Source: Macrocystis pyrifera (lineage: Eukaryota > Sar > Phaeophyceae > Laminariales > Laminariaceae). Taken from it: a DNA stretch of 64,000 nt. Below, piece by piece: positions 11,869 through 26,400 of this stretch. Position numbers and translations under genes: made by a program. Under the pieces are notes generated by a model. The model saw only the letters and a program-made list of their open reading frames with translations, made no database searches and had not been told where the DNA came from. The stretch's first letter is position 1. Each line of letters begins with the position of its first letter. The stretch lies in assembly GCA_031763025.1 (NCBI GenBank), contig JASSKH010000001.1:7187024-7251023 (forward strand), in the 5' to 3' direction.

Positions 11869-14800
11869 TAACGACAGATGTCCCGCTAGCTGGACCGGAA
11901 CAGGCGACAAGTGCTGCCAGCCGGCAGAGACCCCGGGCACGCAGCACACCAGGGACGACCGCGGGGGCACAGGAACGACATTTCGGTTTGAAATAAACAC
12001 AGCGCCACCAGCCGCAGCGCACGACATCAGCACGAGCCACGCACCAGTGCTGCTGTACATCAGCAGCATTGAACGGGGATCAATTTCATCGAGATAGTCG
12101 GTTTCGCAGTGCAAAAAACACTGCGCTTCACAGCGCAAAAACCTTGTACTTGCGCAACTACTCCAACTTCCACAGCGGCACGAGCACCTGCACGAGTACT
12201 ACCGGTATAGCTTTGGGATCGATTTATGCCTGCCGTCGGTTGTATGCCGGTTGTCCAATGAAAAACATGTCGGTTGTTCCAAGAAACACGCACGACGGCT
12301 ACTATTACGGGGATCCATAGTTAATGGGACCAAATTTGGTTAGGAAAAATAGTTAAATATATAGGTTTTAACGTGTACCATAGGTCCTATTAACTATGGA
12401 CCCCCGTAATACAAAGTAAACGACAGATAAACAAGAGAACCAATCAGCACCCATTAATCTGGCAAATACATTTTCATTCGATTCGTTCCAAGAATGCACT
12501 TTGGGCGGGGTTTAGACACGCCTTCCTTGAGGATTAGCGAGGACGGTACCAGAGCTCCCATATTGTAGTCGCCAACCACGAACTCCGTGAGTTTTTTAGT
12601 CCGATTTTCAAAACTCTAAAGGCTCCTGTAGAAGGGCAAACTATTGTCGAACCAATCCCTTGCACACATTTTTACGAGGACACCTGTCTGCAGAAAACAA
12701 GCTCCATGGGGAGCATTGTTCCAAGTCTGCAATCGGAACTTGAGGGTCTGTTTTGCGTCTGGCCAGAAACCTTGATCGCACAATTTCCTCGTCTCATTCT
12801 TTTCCCCCCGCTTGATATTCAGCAGAATAACATCCACTAGATTTCCGCAATTGTGCATGGACGTCCGCACGCATGTTGTGCAGCAGCTAGCTGACGATGG
12901 CTGCCCCAGGCCAAAAGTTACGGTATTTCGAAGCAGACGCTGTCTTACGTATGCATGTTACTAGATTGGCTTTGGGACCGAAGCGCAAAAAGGAAGTCTG
13001 ACACTTCCTGGAACTGCTAAACTGATAAAATAGTATCACAGGTACCAGGTATGTATACAAGCGTATCCCACCTATCAGTACCCGTGCCAGCAGCAGTACC
13101 AGGTACCAGTCAGTCAATCTGGCAGCAGTTTTACTCATAGCAGCATACACAGTTACGAGGTAAAATGACCCATCTCTCCTGCGATGGTTCAACAAGATCA
13201 ACCTTCAAATCGGGCACTAGATGGGAGGTGGACACACATAAACAAAGAGCGACATTCAACTTCCAAGTACAGGTATACTTTACTTTACGCACCCCCACCC
13301 TCTTTTTCTCTCACGAAACTGTCTTGGGCTGCTCGAAACAGACAACAAAAAGTGTGGATGTTGTGGACGACGACGCTCCTTGCCCTCGCTTGAGTGACAG
13401 CAGCAGCAGTGTGTGGCAATCCTCTTACTACGCAATATTGACTCTAATCTTGACTCTGAGGAATACGCCACACACCAGGGATTATTCTACGGCCAAGGTC
13501 CGCGAACACCACACACTAGCCGGACGATTATCCTCCATCTCCCCACACGAAGCTCGACGCTTCAGGTTGTCAGTGGAAGTGGAAGGACTCCTATCCCAAT
13601 ACGTACATGCCTAAAGTCACCCACTGCAAACTTGTCTAACTCTGCGCCCTTCCTCTTCACGGAATTGCTTATCTCGCGATAGAGCCCTCAGATATAATTT
13701 TATTTGTGTTGCGTTTACCCCAGGTTACATATAATAAACAGCCTGGCGCTCCGCTCCGCCAGCGGGTTCTAGCAGCCCCTCTCCCAACGGTCCCCCTATG
13801 TCACTCAAAAGAAAGCATCCATCCGATAACATGTATGTATCGAAAAACATCTACAGTACCATCCACCCCATGACATGTACGTAAGATTACTGGGAAAAAC
13901 AGCAACAGGCTGTACACCACTCTCACCTCAAAAATTTCAGTGTGCGTAATATTGTAATGCTACGGGGGCCACACAATACGTCTAGCCCAGGGGGCGGAAG
14001 CCCACCTAGCGTGGCAGGAGGCATCTCACTATCAATAGGTACCTCAAATTTCCCCCCAAAACACCCGTGTTTTCCACCGATCGGAAAAAATAAACCCGAC
14101 GCGCATGTATGCATTAAGCCAAGCGGCCCAAACAAACGACGGAACCACAATCAGCCGTGACCGTTCTCCAGCAGTTGTAACCGTTGCCTTGACAAAAAAT
14201 ACAGCTCCACCACCTTTCGCGCGCAGTCAAAGGCCATCGCTGCAGGCGCCATGTAATTCGGACATGTGAGCAACCAACCCCTCAGGTCCGAGCGTACCGT
14301 TTCCTCGTCAAGCCCACTCCCCTCCCCCCCGGTACCAAAACTAGCTATTAATAGATACACTGCACCGTCCACAAATGCTCATGTACCAAAAAAAGCTAAC
14401 AGCTACCCTACAACACCGTCCATTGATGCTGTTGGCTGGAAATTACAGAGCTCTAGGAAAAATTTCTCGAAAAAAAACAATAAAAATCGATCGTCGGGTG
14501 AAATAGAGTTCGCCCGAAAAAGGCGAAGGCCCGAAAAACAAATCCTGAGCCTACATGCCCAACTCACACGGCATGAAGACAAAAGACACGAAGCACTCCC
14601 GTAGGTATCGGCGCTGCCTCTGAGCTCTATCTGCCAATCCACACAACATGTGCCCAACAAAAAAAAACTCATATAGAGCTTGGTGACGGTTGCCGCGTCA
14701 TACTACTGGCAAGTTACATAGACAAACAATACGCACGCACTGGCGCGCTTAGGCGTCGTCTATGTTGACAACAGGCGCTCACAGCAGAACGCCGGCCTTC

Positions 14801-15098
14801 AACAAACAAATACTGTCTGGGTTCTCGACTGCGTCGTCTCACAACACCTGTGTATGTGTTGCAACCGACCAGCGTGGGCCAGCAGTGTACAACACCGAAC
14901 GGTTTGTCAAGCACCAAACACGGCGGAAAAAAATCCACGTTCTTTCATTGTCCTCCGAAAGCACGATGGAGTCGTTCAATATTTTCTGATAGCACAATGG
15001 ACTAGTGAACTGGCTAACGAACGCGCAATGGGCTCATTAAAGTCCTCTGAAGGCTCAACGGAGTTGGAGGGCTTCCCTTGGGCACCCGACAAATGATG
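11869..15098. other. Intergenic, no confident gene
   Basis: Apart from a MITE at 12305-12409 I see no conserved protein or RNA gene. Several open frames of 60-150 codons occur on both strands but show no motif and overlap each other. The right end is the 3' flank of the minus-strand membrane-protein gene. Confidence 0.5.
12305..12409 (-). mobile_element. TA-flanked MITE, copy 2
   Basis: TTACGGGGATCC ... GGACCCCCGTAA, flanked by TA at 12303-12304 and 12410-12411. Same core as the other copies (GGGACCAAATTTGGTTAGG, then TATATAGGTTTTAACG). Confidence 0.92.
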
Positions 15099-18000
15099 TC
15101 ACCGGGTGACAGGCAACTGAGCCTTGTCTTCCTGCCACATTCTCTCTGCCGTTTCAGGGCTTATGCCCACATTGTGCGTTAAACTAGGCATGTCTCCCAT
15201 GTTTTTATCACTACTGGCTGTTTTGAGTGCGCGGAACGATGTCGACTCGCGCCAACTGGTCATGGAGCTGGACCGCTGCGGAGAGTCGAGCATTCCAATT
15301 GAGGGCGCCGGCGGTGGTGTCGACCTTCTGTCGCGTGCGAACCGGGCGTGCTTGGCAATGTCTTGCTCCGCTGTTAACATCGTCTTGGCGACGTTGAACG
15401 CGTTTTCGTCGTCTCGGGAGTCGTCCACCGACTGCTGTACTGCGAACCAGGAGGTCAAGAGAACGGCAAGGACGAGCAACACGTTAACCGCGACCAAAAG
15501 GACGCCGAAAGCCTCACGATCTTCTTTTCCTCCGACGTCCACCTTGATAAGCAGCGCCAGGAAATTACTCAGGAAGATTACCACGCATCCCTGTGGATGG
15601 TTGCGAAAGCGGCGTAAAGCGATGCGCACGGGAGGCGGCGGTTAACGTTACGCTGTTGCCGGGAAGTGTGAAAGCTGAGGTGCCCAGCACTCTAGCGAGT
15701 GCGCTCAACATCAACACATGCTCAAGCCAGCTCTGTCACAAAAATAAAAACGGCAAGAACCCACCAGGCGGTAGAGCCACGAGTCTGATGGATCCATATG
15801 CGGCCGCAGTAGCTCGAACCCCAGCAGGCTCGCGAAGGCGAAGATGCAAGCCATGGCCGCTTGAGTCGCGCTCTGAGGCGCGATGAAAATGAGCACTCCC
15901 GTCAACAGAATCCTCCGGCCGCACTCGATCACCTCGTAGTAGTACAGGTCGGGGCCTGGATACAAATCAGGCGCGGTCAGAGACGTGACGGAATTTTTCA
16001 CATATTTGTGGGTGTCGATGGTGTACCCGGCAAAAAAGACCACTTAAGGCATGGACCGAGAGCACAGTATGGGGCTGGCTAGGGTGGTTAGCACCTGTTG
16101 TGATCCCGTATGTCGCTACTTAAGGCTGGAGAGACACCATAACAACTACTCCAAAGAATGCCAGTCCACGCCAGCCAGCAACAGCAACAACGCTATACTA
16201 ACCATGCAGGGAGCACGATCGTTAGTTAGGCGGGTGGACTACTTCATTATTTACTTGTACGTAGCAGCGCGTACTTTGTCCGTTGCAAAAAATTAAGAAC
16301 CTCGACTAAGTAACTCGAAAAGTAACCCGGGATACTGGCCCAGGCTACTGCAGGTTTACTATTCGAGAAATCATGTGCTCCGCACTATTACGGGGGTACA
16401 TACTGTAGTTAATAGGACCTATGGTATACGTAAAAACCTGTATATTTACCTATTTTTACTAACAATATTTGGTCCTATTTACTATGGTCCTCCGTAATAG
16501 CTTGAGTACAACCGTCCCCGACCTTTTCCTTTTGTCCGGGAATTTCGGGCTGACTTACTTAAAGCATGCCTCATTACGAGAGAACAGGTGATTTACTGCG
16601 GGAGGCAGTCCAGAGCTAACGAACGGCACGCCGAAGTCCTCCGGCAGGACCGCGGGAGGTACATATACTGCAGACAAAAAATTGCGTACATGACAACATC
16701 CCAGTCATCCCAGCCATCAGAAGAAAACTTGATGCCGTCATAACTCTCACCGAAATCTTTCCACAAAAACATGGAGGGCACCAGCTGTGGGTGCCCTTTC
16801 CGTGCCTGCACTCGTTCCTCCAGCTCTTGCAACTCTTCAGGGGAAAAACCTTTCTTGATCCGGGCCTTCGACGTGGTACAGAGTACCGCCGTCGAGTCAG
16901 TGGTCGACTCATCGGCACTGTCGGAGTCGGGCTTGCAGTGGACGATGGAAGGGTTGAGCAACTCCCGGTTTGTCCATAGAATGACGGCGTACAGAACGGG
17001 GATGCCGATCGGGTACACCTGAAAAGCGGCAAAAAAAAGGTTGGGGGCAGTTCTTAGCCAAAAGAGGGCACAATAGAACACGGGTCATAACCCAAGCCAT
17101 CTGAATGTAATCACTTCACTGTATCCCTTGCTCGCACGCCGCACGGATTGGACAACACTGGTATATACACCACCGGGACAACAAGTATGGGTAGTACACC
17201 AGATAGACAACACGACAATGAATCAGCAAACCAACTATTGACCAAAGCTTTCCAGTGACTTTATCGTTGGCAGGCTCTGTCAAGACAATACATTTGAATC
17301 CCCAAAATCCCTGCTCGTCAACTCTGTTCTCACGTCTTACCACTATTATACTAGGAGCATACACCAACAAAAGAGGCACCACATGCCCCACGGCCAACTC
17401 CGTAGACGCCGGACTGCTCACCGCGATCATGAGACCTGAGTAGACTTCAAAAAACGTGTGCAAGCCCGTGTCGCACGATATACTGTAGTCTGCCCTGAGG
17501 TACTTCTTCCCTCGCACCACGTCCTTGTCGCAAGCGAAGGTCTTAAACACCACAGTAGAAGTCGACGTGAACACCTGCAGCCAATACGACCCAAAACATT
17601 TACGAGTAGGACGATAACTTCATGCACTGGATGCCCGAACTACGAGTGCACTGTGAGTCAAAACTGTTAGCCACGGGGCTGGTTTGGGGCCCAACTACAG
17701 TAGGCTATCCTCCCCGCAAGCCCAAGAGGTAATGCAGCAAGCGTCAAAACACACCCCAACGGGAGAAAGAGGCCTCCAACCTGCATGGACGAGCAAGCTG
17801 CGACCACCACGTGCTGCCCCCTCTCTCAACGTTAAGTGACCGACTCCTCCTAAAGCTGTCGCAGAAGCCCCCTCAAAACAAAAACACAGCGTACAAGTGT
17901 CCAACTCTTTCTAACACTACAGCGGTGGAAGCCAATCTGTTCTGATCGCAACCCACCAAGAACGTCAGAAGTAACCCCGCCGCCACATGCCTCGACCACG

Positions 18001-21000
18001 CAGCCCTTCTTGCGATCACCCCGGCGGACCCGATCCCCGCCCGGCCCTTCGCCATGCGGTATGTCAGCATCAACAAAGCCATCAGCGCCAGAGGGCCAAG
18101 AGTTGCCGCCAACAGCCTCAAGTAAAAGTTGATCGACGGAAGGATGCACGATGCCGAAAAGATGCTCCCCAGGTCGAGGTTCACGACGCTGATCCACGAC
18201 AGGAACATCGAGTAGGAAGCCGGGAACTGGACCCCCGTGATACCCGAGAAAAGAGCGAGGATCTGCCACACTACCACCAGGATCTTGAGTTTGTTCAGCG
18301 GCAGCAATGCCATCAAGCGTTTGATCTTGTCGCCAAGCCCACAACACTTTGGCTTCCCGCCACCACCAACCTCCACCCCCACTCCCGTATTTAATCGTGC
18401 TTCGCTCAATTCCGTACCCGTATCAGCTCCAGCGACGACAGATGGCCGAGGAGGTCGACTCGCAAGCCTCCCCGCGTCGCTAGCACCAGGCCTACCTGCC
18501 GGGTCGAACGCATCGGCCCCGACCCCGACAACAGCGCCGTGAGGTCGGGGAAACAACCGCTCATCATCTGTATCGGAATAGTCGGTCGGGAACACTCTGC
18601 CACGACGGACACCGCTGCCGTCGTCTTCATTTTTGGCCTCCGCCGCTATATCATACGCAGGTGCAACGAGGGCATCCATGGAGACCATCTCGCTCTCGGA
18701 TCGTCCTCTCAGGCTGGGCCCCGGTCCAGGGGGCAAGGTGCCGGACGCTTTGCTACCGAAGGAGAATTTTCGAGCGAAAGACTCCTTGACGATGTCGATG
18801 GCGTCAAGCCCTCCGATGAGGAACACCACTGCGAGGGCAAGCAGCACGAGCACCACCACGGCGAAAAGGGAGCCCATGGCGACGAGCAGGTGGGCCTTGG
18901 TGTTGTTGCAGACGTGGCACGCGTTGCCGACACCTCTTCCGTACCCTTCCCTGCAAACGGCGCAATCTGACAGACGAGCAAAACAGATATCGAGAGATCG
19001 TGGACGATGAGAGGTGCATCACGGTGTATACGTGACACAACATTTATAGCACGAAGGTTACCTCCAGGGAAGCATGCGAACAACATACCAGCACCGGGTA
19101 CGATATAAGCGGTTCAACTACGAGATACTGCACGACACGCAAATCTGTTCCTCCAGCAATCCTCCACCAATAACAGACGGTTTCATACAGGAGGATGAAC
19201 GCATCCGGGTAAGACAATGCTGACCGAGCTCGCCATACCGTTCGGCTGCACGTTAACTCACATGGACCCCTGTACCCTTCCTCGCAGTAGTCGTCTGAAC
19301 TAGATACCACCGTCGCGCCTACGCACGCCTCGTCGTGCAAGCATGCCCGAACATTTACCGATTCTTGGCTCGGCCGCCAGTATCCCTCTCGGATAGGTAG
19401 CGAGGCTAACGTCGCTCCCGGGACATCGCAATTCACTCCGTCCGCCTCATCGATCGAAGCACACGCCTTGCACAAGAAACCCTTGTCGCCGTCGCCATCT
19501 GTGGGGTCGGCGTATTCATAAGCCTGGCAAAGGTAGAACTTCGAGTTCACAATTCGGTGGGCGTCGCTGGTTGCGTCCGAGCTGACGCTTCCGGAGGTCA
19601 CGTTGAAGCTACTCATCAGTTCCCCCCCCACGTCCTGTGTCGAAGGGGTACCCGTAACCGTCACAGTGATGGAGCCCCCGGGAGGCAAGACTCCGCTGGA
19701 CGGAACTACGTCCAAGGTAAGGTCTTTACTCTCGAAGTGCAGGTTCCAGATAGCGTTCGTCGTCCCGGTAGCCGCCGATGAGACCACGAATTCATACCGC
19801 ACCGGAGCGGGGTCGAACGTCACCGCATCTGGGCTAGACACGCGGCTGAGGGATAGCTCGCCACCACCGTCCAGACATTCACCGTCCTCGAGGCACTCGC
19901 ACAGAACCCCGAGCGTGCTGTTCACGCAGTCCCCAGCCCCGCACGCGTTGGAATCGTTGCAGTCCAAAGCCCGGTCCACAAGCGTGAGCGAGTTGTTCAG
20001 CGTGTCGGCGGCGTTTTCGAAGGTGAGGCTACTGACGACGGCGTTGCGGATCTCTGCGTCCGAGTTGGGCGAGGTGACCGACATAGTTGCGGAGCTCCCG
20101 CCAAAGTTACAGCTGTCCAGAACAAGCGACCCGGCGGCCGAGTTCTTGTGGTAAACAACGGTATCTCCGCGCCAGCCTTCGAAAATGCACTTTTTCGCGT
20201 TAAGAGTGCTGTCACTGTCCAACTGTATCGCGCGATTGGAGGAATCTTCCTGAAGACCGACGCCCGACTTGAACATCACCTCTTTGGCAACGACGGAGCT
20301 CGCGGCTACATACACAACGCTGCCGCCAGAGGCCAGGTTGGCGTCGACGTCGTGGCTTTCTAAATTAGCGCCGCGCACGTTCGTCAGGTAGATGGCCGCT
20401 CCTTGGGGAGACTCGTTGGCGATCAAATTGCAGCTAGAGTTCACCCACTTGGCTTCTCGGCCATAGATGCCCCCGCCCTGGTCGCCGGCGTAGTTGCCAG
20501 AGATGTTGGCCCCCTTGCAATTGAGGCTGGCCTTTTCCTCGAGAAAAATGAAGCCGCCATAGAACTTTGCGGTATTGTTGTAAAATTCGCCGCCAGTGAT
20601 GGTCACGACCGTTGGGTCTAACCCCCCAGAGGTAGTCCCCCAGGCCACGATCGCGCCCCCCAGTTCCAGCGCGCTGTTGTTCCTGAAAACCCCTCCCTCG
20701 ATAGTCACCCTCGAACCTCCGAGATTGAAACTATCTCCCGAGCAATACACCTGATAAAAAGGGAACGGTGAAAGCGGGCAGGGCCAAGGCAGCAGCCACA
20801 TAACGGCAATCGACAGTCAGACACTGGTTGAAACGTTACGATTTGCCAAGCACCGCTCAATGAATCTCCATCGAAGCCGAGCTGACGCTCCCTTCTTGCA
20901 CCCTGAACCCACGGGAAACACATTTAAGACCCATTTCCCGCTAAGCCATCCCAACACGAGCAGCCCTTGCAATTTTCAGTCCCGGCCTAGAGTACGAGAC

Positions 21001-23409
21001 GCAACCTCAAGACCGAGACAGTGTTGGTGGGGTGGCTACGAGATGCGTAGCGGAGGCGTGTTCGCCGTACCGTAAAAAACATTCACGGTCAACAGTGTTG
21101 CTGGTGCGAAGGCCAGCAGGTCTCACAAGTGGCGCTCGAAAACAATCGGCCATCGATGACATGATGATATTTCGATAGAGCAGACATATCTGTTGACCGT
21201 CTAGTTTTGACCCGTTGTATGGCCCGTCGTTTGACCCGTCAAGGTCTATTTCGACTTTTCATCATATTTTCAGTGTGTGGACTTTCTTGACGGCTGTCCG
21301 TCAAGGGGAAATAGTGCCGTCAACCTTCGCGTCATATTTGCAATAGAGTACGCGTCACAGCGGCCAGAGGACTTGACGGATAACGACCTCAAGACGCCGA
21401 GACCTGAACCACTGGAGGGAAGACCAAACTTAAAGGCTCCAAAGTGAAAACGTTGAGGTCACAGCGGACTGACGCTTCGGCGTCGTTGTGTGGGCATCGC
21501 CGCTGCTATCAAGTCGCCGGCCCACTTACCGCGCCGGCTCTCCGTGTGGCCACATTATTTTCTATGAGGCCCCCGGCGATGTTCACGCGCGCCCCGTCCG
21601 AAGCGAACATGAACGCCCCATTTTTAGTGCATTGGCACGTGAATGTTCCCCCAGCGACTTCGATGTCGCAGCCTCTATACCCGTCTGGCGAACGCCAAAA
21701 TAAAAAGGCGAGACGGCAGGTGGGTGGGGTTTGTGACATGAGCAGTGAGGGCTAAGGTTGTCGGCTGGAAACGATTATTTTTTGGTTGATAACGGCCATG
21801 GAGGTGCACATGCACATGGTGTCTTCGCGCCAATCACACGAACAAAGCCCATATGTTCTGGTCCGTTACGCCATGGGTTGATGGGCGTTCTATTTCGTAT
21901 CGTCATGTACGTAAACACAACAACCTCGTGCTACATGCATGCGCATTCATAACAATACTATACCAAAACAGTCCTTGTGTTTACGGAAAGACTAGCCAGA
22001 CAGCCCTGGATCGACACTGCGGCCTCTCAACCAATTTCCAACACCACACCAGGCAGTGTGCACCCAAAACAAGGAGCTGAACACTCTGCACTGAAGGAGA
22101 GACGCAACCGATGGACATCGTATATCGACAGTCCTCATCCCCGCGCCCTCTATTTCTGCTGAAGCCGCTATACGCTGAGTAGCGCATCGTGCGAAAGAAC
22201 AAGTGATAAACTCCTCACGGCAACAAGAAAAAAAATGTAGCAAACACAAACAACAGATGCGTTCAAGGTGTCCTCACATATGCAGCCTCCAAGCTCCGCC
22301 ACGTTGTCCAGCATGACCGTTCCATTGTTGATAAGGGCCCTGCCAGCAGCGTAGAAGCAACCCCCGTTTTTCGCCGCAGTATTATTTCCGCAAAAAACGT
22401 CATTGAGTTCCATTGTGCCAGTCGTGTTCCATCCGAACACCTGCAAAATCAACACATCGGGGGGCGTGACAGATATACAAGGTATGTCGTTATCGATATC
22501 ACTGTCAATGTGTCGCGACTTCTATTCGACACGTCAATTTGCCGCGAGTTATACATATGAGCGGAGTTAGCCACTGAGCTCCGTACTTCATGTTTCCCGA
22601 CAACATACGTTTTCATGTAGAATGCATGGACATTTATAGTACCTGGTACTGTTTATTTGCCGGCGGCCCCCGGTGGTGACGGCAGTTAAGAGTCTCCTAC
22701 TTTCTGTACGTAAGGCTCGCGACTTATTGTTATGTCGACGTTGGGCATACCTGGTAGGCTCTTGACCGCTACCATAAACCTGGTATAATTTAGAGTGCCG
22801 TTCCTGGATGCATACAAGTGCTTATGGTATAGCTGTAGATTCCTGATTACAAAAAAATATAGCCTGATTTTTTTAACTCCCTGAAATCGTCAACTGTTGG
22901 GTTCAATTTCACGAACTTCGAGTCCCCCCCTGGAGTTTTGCCTCGCGCAAACAGTGGCTGCAAGAAGGTCTTATACTCGCGGTGCAACAAAACAGGCAGA
23001 ACTCATTCCAAGCAGTCTTTCCCCGAAAAAGTGCGTGCAGTTTGAACGGGGTGGTGTGTATGCACCATACAACGCGAGTCGACGAGGGAAGAAAATGCCC
23101 AATTCTTCGCGCGATAAAAATGTTCGTATCGTAGCGTGGTAGGGAGGGGGGAGGAGTGTCCGCTATGTGACCATACTATTAGCAACATAAAATGCTAAGA
23201 TATCTGAGTAACGAAATGGGGGGGGGCAGAGGAGCAGGCCAAATACAACAGAGGGGATAGGGGAAACGGAAATTAAGCGACGAACGGCGGGGGGGGGGGG
23301 AACTAGCAAAATAAAGTGATAGAGCGTCCGTCGATTTCGCCGCTTCGAGTTTGGCATATATGCATGGTGACATCATGAACTGAATCAGTAGTCTACTATT
23401 GTACTGCAA

Positions 23410-23453
<44 letters not shown>

Positions 23454-26400
23454 TTCTATCTACTACTACTGTTTGTACTATTATATTGCTTCATAGTGCC
23501 CCAGTCTAGTCCAGTCACTTGACGTGATATGTTTTTACCGAGGTACAGCAGCAGTATGGTACCCCAGTACAGTATAGTACACTATTATAGAATGTATAGA
23601 ATGGCGACATGCCTTGTCTGGCGTGTACATAAGAAACTGACTGGTACCGCAGGGGACAAGAAAACACATGAACGACAAATGCGCTGGACATGTGCAGCCT
23701 GATTATTATTAGGAGCTACTGCTGCACCACGGTACCAGCTAGTATTTACAAGCGACGGCCTACAGCAGAGCTGCTGCTGATGCCAAAACTTGACGCTGAA
23801 TATCGCCCGGTTTGCTTGAACAAAGTAGGCGACTACTGCTGATGCTGCTGCTGTAGTGCTTACACTACGACTGCTCTTTGCTGTGTCTACCATCGTACCA
23901 AAGCAGAGTACTCGTACGGTAGCAGCAGACAGCTGATGTTTTCTGCACCTGCCCGCCCTGATGCCGGTGCACGATGCTGCTGCCGTGCTACAGCGAGTAA
24001 ACTACATGAACACTTTGCCGCTGCTCTATGCAATCTGGTACAAGCTGTACGCACGCACCTATGGTATAATCATGCACTGACGTCGATAGTCGTATTCGCA
24101 CTATTAATATCAATGGCCGGTAGATACTAGCGCACTCGTACGATAATGACTGACACGTCGTGCTGCGCTACTGTATATAATTTATACTGTAAACCATCCA
24201 TACATAAAACAGCAGCAGACTTGTATTCCAGCGGTTTTTACCATAGGAGCGACGGCGCGAGCGATGGCGCGAGCGATGGTGGGATCGAACGAGCGACGAA
24301 CGCTTCCGATGAAGGCGGCCCGAGGCCGTCACGTATACCAACAAAATGCAAAATACCGAGCGACCGCACGATCGACGGTCGCGACCGAGTGAACGGTGCG
24401 GCCGAATGGATGTTTTACTATTATAATGCCGCTGCACGTATGAGTATACACGTGTTAACAATCAGAAGCGGTATGCTCAGAGTGAAAAACCTCTCGCAAG
24501 TTCAGAGGGAATTTTTCTTCAAAAAAATGAGGACACCATTTTGCGCTTACAGCAACGCCCACTGCGTGACTGGGGGGGGGGGGGGGGGGGGATACTAATT
24601 TCCACTGCGTGACTGGGGGGTGGTTCAAATTGATAGTGTATCTGAGTTACAATACAAGGAGTCGCGTACGTCGTACCCGTAAAGACTGCTTGATGGTCAT
24701 GCTGGTCGTAGACGGTAGGTGACACCAAAGTTGTCAACCATTGTTTTGGTCGCTACCTGGGGGGAAAATAATAATACTTGAAACTATTGATATAGCTATT
24801 ACGGACAGTTTCGAAAGCATTGTTTGACCCGAACAACTCAAAAATGAACTCCAGTGTACGGACACCACTCGCTTTTCGACATGGCCTTGGAGGGTGGCAT
24901 TATCGGTACGAGAAAATATCCCCGTTGGTAGGTTATACCCGGCGGTAAGGTTACCCGAGTACTGGTAGGTTATACCCGGCGGTAAGGGTAAGGTTACCGG
25001 GGTACCCGAAAGTGCATGCATACCCTACCAAACACACCTTTCGTACACACAGGATACAGCAATAATGAGATTCAAGATGCAAAAAAAAAAGAGCTTCTCA
25101 CTCGTAAAAACCTTCCACGTCTCGCACAAAGCATCTCCCTCGCTCGAGGGCCTTCCTTTTGCCGCGATTTTCGTCCCTAGTTGACCGCGTCACGCCGAGG
25201 CAAGAGACCGGACGCCCCCTATTCACCCGTGTGTCCACCCCTTGTCCCGCCTGAGCACTACGGGAAGCGCAAATAACCGGTCACCCACACCTCGACACCT
25301 ATTATACCTTTTACCTCCTCTCAGCCGGACCCCGGGACAAGCATTGGGCTCCTGCTGAGATACGGGGGATATCTGTGGAGGCGGGGGTGATTTCTTCCTT
25401 GAGTGCTCCAGCACGCCGAAACCAGCGGCGGCCACGCGCTCTACCGTACTTGCGACGCGAGGCAAAACTCTCCGAGCAGACTAGAGGTAGGGCTGTCGCC
25501 ACGCCTCATTTCGTAAGTGAACGCCAGATTTGGTCGCTTTTGATCTTGCCCTTGCCGCGCTCTCGCCGGCAAGAGCGCGGATCAGCGCGGTGCGAAACAA
25601 CGCTTTCCCCCTCATGTACCCCCCACCTACAGCAGTAGCTAACGCCGACCCGTGGCGAAAACCGGGGCCGAAACGCCGAAACGTCCCAGGACGGCTCATT
25701 CGCAAAACAACACTATTAATACAACTAATCCAGGAAAGAGGCAAACAACACCACTATCAACATGAACAACAAGAGCTGTAACACCAACATCAGTATTCCG
25801 GATAGAGACATACCAGGTACAGGTAGAGACAGACTTACTAACTAACGTACCCGGTACGTCGGATAAGTTGGCATTTCGTTGGCTTGTTCACGTTTCGCAG
25901 CGAATGTGGGTTTCTACTGTATGTAAAAAAACAGGGTCTGTGGCGACGCGATTCGTACCAGTATCTCTCCACCTCCGACTTTATATATAGGGTGAATAAT
26001 TAGGACGGACAAGGCTTGTGCATGTCGGTAGAAGTATAAGAAACAACGACATAACACAAAGCACCAAGCCTCGGCGATTGATGTTCTGCCCTACACTATG
26101 AGTCATCAATACGAGAACATGGATACTTGATTCTCCAATTCTGGAAAATGGTGTGCCAGATACAAGGTATCGTGGATGATGGTGCATGTTGGTGATATTA
26201 TACAGCAATTGTGTCACACGTTAATGGTACATCATACTGCCGCTGTGCCTTCCCTCTGTTCTGGTACATCGTCCTGTAAAAAAAAATCACGCTGCGTGAT
26301 GTCGGCGAGTAGAAGAACGGTTCAACATGAACACACATGAAGCCCGTACAAATTTAACCATGTACATGTGTATGGCACACGTTCGTAAGACAAAAAACAG